Shown: positions 8,856-16,512 of the stretch, piece by piece
Layout of the letters: the number at the start of each line of letters is the position of its first letter
Numbering within the stretch: the stretch's first letter is position 1
Assembly (NCBI RefSeq): GCF_003626695.1
Contig: NZ_RBAH01000024.1
Location: 1-64,000, forward strand
DNA from: Paenibacillus ginsengarvi
GTDB taxonomy: Bacteria; Bacillota; Bacilli; Paenibacillales; NBRC-103111
Reading direction: 5' to 3'
Length of the DNA stretch: 64,000 nt
Translations under genes and position numbers: made by a program
Notes under the pieces: model-generated
The model's input: only the letters and a program-made list of their open reading frames with translations
The model's database searches: none
Told to the model about the DNA's origin: nothing

Positions 8856-9851
8856 ATGACGACAATTAAAGATATTGCCAAAGCCGCCGGGGTTACGATC
8901 GCCACCGTGTCCAGGGCGTTGAACAACGAGCCGGGCGTCAACGAGCTGACGAGAAGCAAAATTGTCGCGCTCGCCAACGAACTGAACTATATCCCAAATT
9001 TTGCCGCCAAGCGGTTGGTCAATAAAAGATCGAATTGTATCGGCATCATCTGGCACGGGGCGCGAGGATTGTTCTTCAGTCATTGGTGCAACAGCTTGCA
9101 GAAGCGGGCCGACCAGCGCGGGTTCAGCACGATGATTTCGCTGGCGCATCCGGATAAAGCGATCCGGCAGTTCAGCGAACATTTCATCGATCGGCTTATA
9201 TTCTGGAGCAGCCCGGGATTGCCGCTTAGTCTGAGCTTTCTCCAGCAAAAGGAGAAGTTTGCAGGCTCCATGCTGGTAATGGGAGGCAATGTCCTGGAGA
9301 ACGCACACCGGATCGGCATCGATCGCAAAGGCGCCATATTCAAGGCAGTACAGCATTTGGCCGAGTTCGGTCACCGGAGCATCGCATTTATTGGCCAAGA
9401 CGAGGAAAAACTGTCCGGATTCATGCACGGTTTGCTGGAGTTTCAGCTGTCGTATCACCCGGATTTTATCATCCATTATCCGAGGCCTTCTTCGCTGCCG
9501 GAAGCGAAATTGCTGGCGCTCATCGGCAAAAAACCGCAAGAGAGACCGACCGCCTTCGTCTTGGACAGCCACGGTGTGCTGTTCGAGTTCAACAAAATTG
9601 TGAGAAAGCAGCAAGTCCGCATCCCGGAACAGTTTTCCGTCGTTGTGTACGACAGCATTCCGGAGATGGAGCAAGTTTTCGACATCCCGCTCACTACCGT
9701 CGGCCCGAACATTGAGCAACTGACCGAAGCGGCGCTGGACATTTTGACCGGCGACCAGCCTGATGCCTTCCAAGGCCGGTGGGTGGATATGAATGTGGAA
9801 TCGGAGTTGACCGTCCGTGAATCGGTATTGCGGCCGGAGAATAGGAGTTGA
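8856..9851 (+). CDS. LacI family transcriptional regulator
   Basis: A 331-residue one-component repressor. The start is ATG 8856 (MTTIKDIAKAAGVTIATVS); the upstream extension lacks a ribosome site and the LacI helix-turn-helix begins here. Residues 1-60 are the DNA-binding domain and hinge (ATVSRALNNEPGVNELTR). The periplasmic-binding-protein-like effector domain follows, with the C-terminal signature VVVYDSIPEMEQVFDIPLTTVGP. It is divergent from the DUF4838/SBP operon, and LacI-type palindromes lie in both promoters. It is clearly paralogous to the LacI at 57633 (shared GIDRK, IPEME, PLTTVGP blocks), suggesting related sugar effectors. The effector is unknown. Confidence 0.92.
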   Translation: MTTIKDIAKAAGVTIATVSRALNNEPGVNELTRSKIVALANELNYIPNFAAKRLVNKRSNCIGIIWHGARGLFFSHWCNSLQKRADQRGFSTMISLAHPDKAIRQFSEHFIDRLIFWSSPGLPLSLSFLQQKEKFAGSMLVMGGNVLENAHRIGIDRKGAIFKAVQHLAEFGHRSIAFIGQDEEKLSGFMHGLLEFQLSYHPDFIIHYPRPSSLPEAKLLALIGKKPQERPTAFVLDSHGVLFEFNKIVRKQQVRIPEQFSVVVYDSIPEMEQVFDIPLTTVGPNIEQLTEAALDILTGDQPDAFQGRWVDMNVESELTVRESVLRPENRS

Positions 9852-9889
9852 CAGGCAGAGGTCGATAATACGTTCTTCTAGATTATGCG

Positions 9890-10110
9890 ATTCGCCACCT
9901 GGTTTCGCCAGCAAAAAACCGGCCGTCAGCCGCACGCTCCAGCCGATCGAAACCTCGTGGCCGTGGAGCGGCATACTGGCTTCCTGTTGCGGTACATACG
10001 TCTCCACCTGCACCCTTACGCCCTGCATTCTTTGCTTCCTTCAGCAGTTCGATCGCCTGGGTCACCGCAGCTTCGTCCCCAGGAACACCACCGTGCGGGA
10101 ATGGGAAACA
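9890..10110 (-). pseudogene. Unidentified degenerate coding remnant
   Basis: Two protein-like stretches abut on the minus strand in different frames: VTQAIELLKEAKNAG and then VRVQVETYVPQQEASMPLHG with GWSVRLTAGFLLAKPGG. A frameshift near 10025 would join them into one amphipathic, alpha/beta-looking sequence. There is no start, no ribosome site and no stop fitting a gene. I do not recognise the family. A long antisense frame across the lacI gene reads through part of it and is not a gene. Confidence 0.3.
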
Positions 10111-10186
10111 TTTCTTCTGTCGGTTGATAAGAACCTTATCCCATAAATGACAAGAACTTTATCCCATTCCCGTCACGAGAACAAAT

Positions 10187-10221
10187 AAAAAAAATGACGC
10201 TCGCTGTACGCGACGTCATTT
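10187..10221 (-). terminator. Hairpin with minus-strand T-run
   Basis: Arms AATGACG and CGTCATT (10193-10199, 10214-10220) with extra CGC/GCG pairing inside, followed on the minus strand by eight T. It probably once terminated the degenerate gene at 10266-10560. Confidence 0.55.
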
Positions 10222-10265
10222 AATTAGAAAATTTATTATGTAATCGAACTTCTGAGGATATACGC

Positions 10266-10560
10266 TTATTCAGAAAGTGTTATATCGACCCCGAAAAGAG
10301 CCTCCCAACAAGTGTAGAACTCAAGCCCAAAACGAACTCCCGGATACTCTCTTAAAAATCGCTCTTGAATACTTTCATACCAGCTTTTAATTATGCTGGA
10401 CAATACGTCATTCATTATTGCCATCGGCATCGTATCCGTAGCAATGGCGGATGAGCAAAATAAATGTAAAGACAGCTTCTCCTCCTATGACGGGAGACCA
10501 AAAATCGAGAAGGTAGTTTTCAACAGTTGTATAGTCCTTCATCGAAAAAAATCTTTGTTA
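10266..10560 (-). pseudogene. Degenerate helix-turn-helix-type gene remnant
   Basis: The minus strand contains the protein-like pieces VENYLLDFWSPVIGGEAVF with LLIRHCYGYDADGNNE, and, in a shifted frame after a stop, SSIIKSWYESIQERFLREYP ending at TAA 10266-10268. The first piece resembles the replication/HTH-type region found in small Bacillota regulators (FW.P.IG.EA...HCYGYD). Stops and frame changes rule out a functional product. The family assignment is tentative. Confidence 0.35.
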
Positions 10561-10710
10561 CCTCAGATTCCAAGTAGTCCTGATCCTTCCCTCCCCGTTT
10601 TCGGGTACGCGGAATCATATTACCGGTACGTTGGTATCACTCGCCCGCATCGCGACAATCTTCATTTGGAGATTCCTTGTTTTGTACATTTTCATGCAGT
10701 ACCCCGAACA

Positions 10711-10737
10711 AAAAGCCGTCGAGTTTCATCAACGGCT
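10711..10737 (-). terminator. Terminator of the sigma-SBP operon
   Basis: Minus-strand hairpin AGCCGTTGA/TCGACGGCT (one wobble pair) followed by five T, starting 13 bp beyond the lipoprotein stop codon at 10750. A clear rho-independent terminator for the 10750-14527 operon. Confidence 0.7.
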
Positions 10738-10749
10738 CTTGCAACTATT

Positions 10750-12042
10750 TTATTTTTTATCGATCAGCTTCTTGTCGATCTCCTCGGCAAGTGACGATAA
10801 AGAGGCCATTACCTCCGCCTCCGTCGTAGCCGTAAGCAAGCTCTGATCAGACACTTTGATGCTATTTAAAAGCGTGTTCCGATAAGAAAGCGGCATGACA
10901 GCATAGTTTAATTCTTCGATCAACACATCCATGCCTTTGAATGTAAGCTGTCCGGATTTGGGCACCGCCGATTTGACGGTCAACATATCCTGCTGCCCCC
11001 AATCTTTTTGGAACTGGCTGTCGGGATTCAGGATGACGTCCTTCATAAATTTCCATGCAAGCTCTTTCTGCTTGGAGCCTTCGGCAATGGTCAGCAGGTT
11101 GTAATAAACAGCATTGGCCTTTGCTCCCTTCTCCAAAAAGGGCAATGGAGCAAAACCGAATTTTCCTGCTGTTTGTGAAGTAGCTTCCAAAGGATAAAAC
11201 ATATTTGCCGCCCCAATGCCCATGCCAATATTAAACGCACGCAATTCGTTAAATACCGGAGCAGTTGTGGAGGAAACGGCTTTGCTCGCTTTGCTCGTAT
11301 TCATATGGAACAGCAGCTTGGTTATGGCCGATACAACCGGTTTGCTATTCAAATAACCGCTAAACCGGTTACCGTCGGTCGCTATAATGCTTTGCCCGCT
11401 GCTCCGCGCAAGCGACTCTACCAAATGCAGGTCCAACGGAACGACGCTCCCGAATATTTCTTTCCCCTCGACCCGGTTGGCCGCCTGCAGCTTGATCGAC
11501 TGATTAAAAAACTGATCCCAAGTCCACTCCTTGTCGGGATATGGCATTCCGGCTTTGTCAAACCATTCCTTGTTGTAAAATACGGCAAGCGGCAACGGGT
11601 TCAACGGAATGCCGATCAGCTTTCCTTTTACGGTCGACATTTCTACGAGTTTCTCGTACAGGTCGTCGGTAGTCATTTTATCCGACTTAAACATAGGCAC
11701 CAGATCGGCAAATGTATTTTGCTCGATTTGTATCGTATCGTGGTTGGCGTAAATGAGATCAATCGGTTTATTGTCTTTGGCCCTTTCCAGCAAGGCCGTT
11801 CTATATCCTTTTGGCGTGGCTAACTTTTCAACGTGTACTTTGACCCCCGGATTCGCGTCTTCAAACAGCTTGGCGCTTTTCTCGAACGAGCTGATCCGGT
11901 TCTTAGTATTTGAATCCATCGTAACGAGGGTGATTTCTTTGGCGCCCGGAACAGTTGAGGTCGGTTTGTCCGTCCATGCGGTGCACCCGGCAGCTAAGCT
12001 CGAGGCAAAGACAAGAGCGCTGGTCACAATAAGTTTTTTCAC
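10750..12042 (-). CDS. Solute-binding lipoprotein paired with the sigma-SBP fusion
   Basis: A 430-residue lipoprotein: signal peptide MKKLIVTSALVFASSLAAGC with lipobox AAGC, then a family-1 solute-binding domain (VFYNKEWF, EWTWDQFF, GKEIFGSVVP, GYLNSKPVV, IEELNYAVMP). These blocks match, in order and spacing, the C-terminal half of the cytoplasmic sigma-factor fusion encoded 28 bp upstream (VFYNRDWF, DWTWEQFF, GKEIYGSAVP, GYLDSRPVV, IDELNYAVKP). The two genes are co-directional and share a terminator at 10711, so they form an operon. No permease is nearby. The family function is capture of oligosaccharides or similar ligands outside the membrane; here a role in signalling or scavenging is inferred from context. 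Confidence 0.88.
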   Translation of the reverse strand: MKKLIVTSALVFASSLAAGCTAWTDKPTSTVPGAKEITLVTMDSNTKNRISSFEKSAKLFEDANPGVKVHVEKLATPKGYRTALLERAKDNKPIDLIYANHDTIQIEQNTFADLVPMFKSDKMTTDDLYEKLVEMSTVKGKLIGIPLNPLPLAVFYNKEWFDKAGMPYPDKEWTWDQFFNQSIKLQAANRVEGKEIFGSVVPLDLHLVESLARSSGQSIIATDGNRFSGYLNSKPVVSAITKLLFHMNTSKASKAVSSTTAPVFNELRAFNIGMGIGAANMFYPLEATSQTAGKFGFAPLPFLEKGAKANAVYYNLLTIAEGSKQKELAWKFMKDVILNPDSQFQKDWGQQDMLTVKSAVPKSGQLTFKGMDVLIEELNYAVMPLSYRNTLLNSIKVSDQSLLTATTEAEVMASLSSLAEEIDKKLIDKK

Positions 12043-12070
12043 AAGTCTTCACACTCCATTAAGATATCGG

Positions 12071-14527
12071 TCAATACCAATTCGTCTCCTTCAACCATTC
12101 ATCAATCGCAGCAGCCGCTCCCGACATTTTTATTTGCACTTCCGCTTCCGGGCCGAGAGAAGCAAGCTGTTTCAGCCTATTTACCGTAGCGAACAATTTG
12201 GTTTTTGGGTTGCGGTAAATGACCGGCTTGACGGCATAATTCAATTCGTCTATGAATACCTTCCATGCCGGCTCGTCGTTCAGCTTGAGCTTGTGAATGG
12301 AAGATCGGGAGAAAAGCAATTCTTGTTTCGACCAATCTACTTGGAACTCGCTTTCCGGGTTAAGGACAATATCCTTGATGAATTTCCAGGCCAGTTGTTG
12401 CTGCCTGGAAGCGGTAGCGATGGATAAAGCAGCATGAATCGAGACCGCATTGGCCCGAACCCCGCCCGCCAGCCGGGGCAGCGGAGCAACTCCGATCGTT
12501 TCTTTCAGCTCCGGGTTACGGGTAAGAAAAGGATAGCTTCCGATTCTCCCGACGCCCATTCCCACATGGCCGGAGGAAATTTCTCTAAAGATTGCACCTG
12601 TCCCATTGGGCACTTTTTTTACGACATCTTGGTTGCCCATCTCCTTCAGCAAAAAGGCGAACGCTTCGACGACAGGCCGGCTATCCAAATATCCGGTTAA
12701 ATGGTTATTGTCAGGTGACAGCATGCTGCCGCCATTGCTTTGTGCAAAGGATTCAAATACATCCAGAATGATCGGAACTGCGCTGCCGTAAATCTCCTTC
12801 CCCCGGACGTTGTTGGCCTCTTTCAAATGTGCCGACATGGCGAAAAATTGTTCCCATGTCCAATCCTCCGTCGGCTCGTGCAGATTTGCCCTGATGAACC
12901 AATCCCTGTTGTAGAATACGACAAGCGGTTGAGGAGACATCGGGATCCCTGTTAATTGTCCGTTGTCTGTCATCAGATCGGTTAGCGGTTTGTATATGTC
13001 GTCGGGAGTTATTCCATCTTCCTTATAAAATTGAAGCAGATCGACAAACAAGCCCTGCCTGCTGAACTCGGTATCATAAGGCCATAAGACGAGATCTATA
13101 GCATGGGAGCCGCTTACTCGTTCCGAAAATTTGGCCCTGCCGAAATCGAGTAAAGGCATTGTGACGATTCTAACCTCTATCCCGGGATTGGCGGATTCGA
13201 AAGCTTGTGCATATTCGATTAACGTGGATTTCCTATACCTGGTCGAGCCGTCGTCATGGTCGGGTACAAGGATCGTCAAAGACCGTTCTTTCGGACTTGG
13301 CTGTTCCGGGGTTATTATGGCTCCTGATGAGTCACACGCATCATCCATATACTGTTCCATCAAGAACTGCTTCCATTCCGCTTCGAACTGGCTCGCTGTG
13401 CGCTCAAAGATGGGTTCGAGGTTGCTCAAGTCTCGAAGCAGACGGCGGAGGGCATCCCAGCCATATCGGGTAACGATAAAATCAATCAGGGTGTAGCCCA
13501 TTTCGCGACCTCTAATCTGTGCAAACTTATCCGCCTCCACGGCCCGCAAATATTTAATAGAAGGGAGTTCGCGTTGTCGGTAAATGGGAGCTATCCAACT
13601 TTGTACTTGCTTGCGGGACCATTCTTGCGCGAGATACTCTCCTACCCCATGCAGTAGAAACGTCGGTATTTGCGGGTTCAATTGCTTGGCTAACGCTCTA
13701 CTATACAGAGCCAAAGAACGCCGGACGATGCCCTGATAATCAAAGTGCGGTCCCGGATTCAAAGGGGAAACGATCTTCACTACGTTCAACTGACTGGTGG
13801 TTCCGATAAAGGTTTTTGTAGCGGAATTGTTTCCCGGGAACATCGACTCTGGATCGGGATAAATCTCATACGCAATTTTGGTATGCGGGGTGAAATTTAA
13901 AGCTGATGTAATGCGCCGGAAGTTTTGCCGCAAAATGGCCATAAAATCGTCGGTCACCTTCTGGAATTCCGGATCGCTTTGCCCGGTTTCGAGCATATTG
14001 ACCATGTTAATGTATTGCTTGGGATTGAAGGGCGCTGCGATGTGCCAGTTTTCCAAGTCATTTTTCATTTTTCCCAAGCAGCGGTACATCCTGTTTTTGA
14101 TCGTGCTCTCATGCAATTTCAACAGCTTGGCGATGTCGCGGAAGGAGTAGTCTGCAACATAACGCAAGGTGAGAATTTCTTGGTCGATCTGATCCAGTTT
14201 ATGGAGGGAAGTACCAAGATCAATTTTGAAATCCACCTCCTTCGTGAAGTCGGTCGTTATAAAACGCGAAAAGCTAGTCTCCTGACCTTCGAGCAACTCT
14301 TTGGTGTGATACGCCCTCCTTGCTTCGTTCATCATGGTGTTGGAGGCAATGGAATACAGCCATGTGTACAAACTCGACTTGTTCTGAAACGAGTTCAGCG
14401 ACTGATGTGCCTTGAGAAACACCTGTTGCGTCAAATCCTCCGCTTCATCGCTCCCCGCTTTGTAGGCGATATACCGCTTGATGCGATCATAATGCTCCAT
14501 TAACAGATCATTATCGTGCCAATTCAC
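12071..14527 (-). CDS. ECF sigma factor fused to peptidase-MA-like and solute-binding domains
   Basis: A continuous 818-codon frame. I choose GTG 14527 (GGGAGG 11 bases upstream); the GTG at 14539 overlaps the Shine-Dalgarno. Residues 8-75 are sigma-70 region 2 (DEAEDLTQQVFLKAHQSLNS, YTWLYSIASN). Residues 105-160 are region 4 (LDQIDQEILTLRYVAD, SFRDIAKLLKLHESTIKNR). Residues 190-390 resemble a peptidase-MA-like fold (IVSPLNPGP, PTFLLHGVGEYLA, GYTLIDFIVTRYG), but the zinc HExxH is replaced (IVRRSLALYSRAL), so it is probably not catalytic. Residues 415-815 are a full family-1 solute-binding domain paralogous to the lipoprotein at 10750. There is no signal peptide or hydrophobic segment between domains, so the protein should be cytoplasmic. 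Inferred role: sigma factor gated by ligand binding to its own SBP domain. Confidence 0.9.
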   Translation of the reverse strand: MNWHDNDLLMEHYDRIKRYIAYKAGSDEAEDLTQQVFLKAHQSLNSFQNKSSLYTWLYSIASNTMMNEARRAYHTKELLEGQETSFSRFITTDFTKEVDFKIDLGTSLHKLDQIDQEILTLRYVADYSFRDIAKLLKLHESTIKNRMYRCLGKMKNDLENWHIAAPFNPKQYINMVNMLETGQSDPEFQKVTDDFMAILRQNFRRITSALNFTPHTKIAYEIYPDPESMFPGNNSATKTFIGTTSQLNVVKIVSPLNPGPHFDYQGIVRRSLALYSRALAKQLNPQIPTFLLHGVGEYLAQEWSRKQVQSWIAPIYRQRELPSIKYLRAVEADKFAQIRGREMGYTLIDFIVTRYGWDALRRLLRDLSNLEPIFERTASQFEAEWKQFLMEQYMDDACDSSGAIITPEQPSPKERSLTILVPDHDDGSTRYRKSTLIEYAQAFESANPGIEVRIVTMPLLDFGRAKFSERVSGSHAIDLVLWPYDTEFSRQGLFVDLLQFYKEDGITPDDIYKPLTDLMTDNGQLTGIPMSPQPLVVFYNRDWFIRANLHEPTEDWTWEQFFAMSAHLKEANNVRGKEIYGSAVPIILDVFESFAQSNGGSMLSPDNNHLTGYLDSRPVVEAFAFLLKEMGNQDVVKKVPNGTGAIFREISSGHVGMGVGRIGSYPFLTRNPELKETIGVAPLPRLAGGVRANAVSIHAALSIATASRQQQLAWKFIKDIVLNPESEFQVDWSKQELLFSRSSIHKLKLNDEPAWKVFIDELNYAVKPVIYRNPKTKLFATVNRLKQLASLGPEAEVQIKMSGAAAAIDEWLKETNWY

Positions 14528-14592
14528 GGATCCGTGCACCTCCCAGTTATGTTAGACACTTCAGGATTGGAAAAAGACCAAGTTTTCATCTG

Positions 14593-14820
14593 TTAATTGA
14601 ATTTTCTACGCAAAAATCTATCTAATAGTGCAGAGACATAACCTATTACGAATGTTACGACTGTCAGTATTGGCACATATGTTGAATACTTAATTGGTAA
14701 GCCAAGCTTTACAAACATATCAGAAAGCCAAAATAAACTAATCCATGTATAAGCCACAAATATTATGAGGGGAATCTGATGCATTAAACGGAATGGACTC
14801 GACTTCTTATCCGACTTCAC
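14593..14820 (-). CDS. Small two-helix membrane protein
   Basis: About 75 residues from GTG 14820, chosen because GGGGGAG lies five bases upstream; an in-frame ATG at 14883 has a weaker site. Two hydrophobic segments (IPLIIFVAYTWISLFWL and YVPILTVVTFVIGYVSALL) flank a short loop, with a basic tail (DRFLRRKFN). It ends 65 bp upstream of the sigma-SBP fusion gene on the same strand, so it may be co-transcribed. Small membrane proteins next to ECF sigma genes can be anti-sigma factors, but nothing in this sequence shows an anti-sigma fold. Function unknown. Confidence 0.55.
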   Translation of the reverse strand: MKSDKKSSPFRLMHQIPLIIFVAYTWISLFWLSDMFVKLGLPIKYSTYVPILTVVTFVIGYVSALLDRFLRRKFN

Positions 14821-15040
14821 ATACCCTCCCCCTTTTCTCAGATCCGGCTGCAATGAATCCCAATAATTAGACGTTATTGACATATGGACCCTATCTGCTG
14901 GTTGTTTACATAGAATTTCATCTAATAATCTAATACCAAGTTCATTTTCCCCACCCCTTCGGCATATATTTTACCATAATCAGGATAAATTGGAGCCGCA
15001 ACCAGTTTCCCGCACTCCGCGTTCCATCTAACTGATTTTA

Positions 15041-15262
15041 CTAGTTCATAAGTTCCTCGTTACTCATGGATTTGGGATTGTTTGATCGGCTCCAGACCGC
15101 ATTTACTTGCGGTACTGGTTGATCTTTTGTATTTACGGTTTTCACATTGGCAAGAGGAAATAAATACACCCCGGCAAGAGCGCCGATGTTGATAGCTTGA
15201 GCGATACTGCGGAGCGGTTGATAATTGCTATTTAGGAGTACACAAACAGGCAGAGCAAGCAA
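15041..15262 (-). other. Orphan coding-like fragment
   Basis: An open frame with protein-like composition (LPVCVLLNSNYQPLRSIAQA, NIGALAGVYLFPLANVKTVN) ends at TAG 15041. No ribosome site or convincing start is present and I recognise no family. It could be the 3' end of a decayed gene or a chance frame. The rest of 14821-15320 shows nothing recognisable. Confidence 0.2.
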
Positions 15263-15320
15263 TGTCCCTTAAGGAGTTGCTTGGATCTGCCTGCTGTGCG
15301 TCCGCCTGATTCGGCTTTGC

Positions 15321-16358
15321 TTAAAGCTGCGCAACCGCCGGACGTTCGCCGATGAAGTAGACTCCTGATGCCTCATACACGTCGCCCGGCTGCGTCGTAT
15401 GATGGTCGTATACTTTCGGATACAGCTTCTGGATGTTGACGTTGCGATGCTCCAAAAAGATCAGAGAGTCCGCGGAACTTCTTCCGGCTTGCCCGTAGCG
15501 AAACGTCGAGGCGATATCGCGGACAGTCATCGCAATCATCGTCTCGTGCTCGCCGTGAGCGCCTTCCGGCTCATGCACATATGCGTAACTGAGCGAGCGG
15601 TCATGGTCGAGCAAGTAGGTGCGGCTGCCGTCGGTTGCCGTTGCATCGTATCGATGGCCGAGTCCTGTCATCAGCTTGTCGGCGAACGTCCCGACAATCG
15701 GGAACATCATTCCGTAGCCCGCGGCAACCGATACCGGCCGCAGCCAACGGACGGTTGAACGAACCGATACGCCACTGCTTTCTATGGAGGTCGTGCAATC
15801 GATTTCTGCCAACGGAGCCGAAGGATCGTCGGGGTGAATGCCTAGCATGCGCTGCTCGATGCGCAAGCTGGAGACAGGACGGAAATCGTCGTCTGCCGTC
15901 CATCCCGACTGTTCGATCTCGTCCATATAAAGCCGTTGCGAGACGGCAAATACAGTGCCAGTCCGATTATGCTCCGGCAGCCATTGATGCTTGAATTCGC
16001 TTCCTGCTGGTGAAACGCAAATGGCGTACTCCTTGTTGCTCCACTGCTGAAGCACGTCAAACAGCTTGTTTGCGGCATATCGCGGCTCGCCCGTGGCGGC
16101 ATCGGATGCAGTTACAAGCTCGGAGACTGCGCCGTGACGGAATAAGATAAAGTCGTCGTTGGTGTTTTTGCCGAAGCTGTAATGCGCGCAGCGATTGCCT
16201 TTAAACGGGACAAGCACCTCGGCAAAGCTGTCTCCAGTCACCTTGGCGTACAACGTTTCCGGGGTTTCGTTGTGCTCCCTTAACAAGCGGACAAAATCCA
16301 CTTGTTCAGCTGCGTCGGAAATTGCTTGGTTTTGATCAGATGGATTGGATGGATGCAT
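15321..16358 (-). CDS. Hypothetical protein, cytoplasmic beta-rich
   Basis: A 345-residue protein with ATG 16358 preceded by AAAGGAG. There is no signal peptide or membrane segment. The sequence alternates short beta-like strands with loops rich in D, G and S (GNRCAHYSFGKNTNDDFILF, SLRIEQRMLGIHPDD, ETMIAMTVRD, EASGVYFIGERP), a beta-sandwich-like pattern. I do not recognise the family. It lies 148 bp downstream of the SBP lipoprotein gene on the same strand and is probably the last gene of the AraC/beta-helix/SBP group, so a role in carbohydrate metabolism is likely only by context. Confidence 0.7.
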   Translation of the reverse strand: MHPSNPSDQNQAISDAAEQVDFVRLLREHNETPETLYAKVTGDSFAEVLVPFKGNRCAHYSFGKNTNDDFILFRHGAVSELVTASDAATGEPRYAANKLFDVLQQWSNKEYAICVSPAGSEFKHQWLPEHNRTGTVFAVSQRLYMDEIEQSGWTADDDFRPVSSLRIEQRMLGIHPDDPSAPLAEIDCTTSIESSGVSVRSTVRWLRPVSVAAGYGMMFPIVGTFADKLMTGLGHRYDATATDGSRTYLLDHDRSLSYAYVHEPEGAHGEHETMIAMTVRDIASTFRYGQAGRSSADSLIFLEHRNVNIQKLYPKVYDHHTTQPGDVYEASGVYFIGERPAVAQL

Positions 16359-16383
16359 GAGTACGGCGCTCCTTTACCAAACA

Positions 16384-16512
16384 TGGAAATAGGGATAATC
16401 TATTTCGATTATAACGTCCGCAACCGCTGTGGGGTGTTCGTCGTCGAGGACGACGAGCTTGCCGATCTGGTGACATCTGCGCGTCGCAACGGATGCGACA
16501 TTCGATTTACTT
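16384..16512 (+). other. Truncated plus-strand coding fragment
   Basis: Starting at an ATG, this frame reads MEIGIIYFDYNVRNRCGVFV then VEDDELADLVTSARRNGCDI and runs into the antisense of the SBP gene end. The first 42 codons look protein-like. It lies in the 148-bp gap between two minus-strand genes and overlaps the stop of the SBP gene. Possibly a small protein or the 5' end of a gene truncated by rearrangement. Family unknown. Confidence 0.25.

Noticed and set aside
8718-10028. 436-codon minus-strand frame across the LacI gene
   Set aside because: Antisense to a clear LacI gene, with proline/arginine-rich composition of a shadow frame and no ribosome site; only its first 45 codons overlap a separate degenerate remnant.
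10085-10180. Direct repeat AAGAAC-TTATCCCAT as an attachment site
   Set aside because: Two short copies about 25 bp apart in decayed DNA, with no integrase gene or matching distal copy.
12071-14527. Two separate genes (sigma factor and SBP) misjoined
   Set aside because: The frame is continuous with no stop or frame change, the linker (about 395-420) is coding-like, and no signal peptide or ribosome site lies between the domains.
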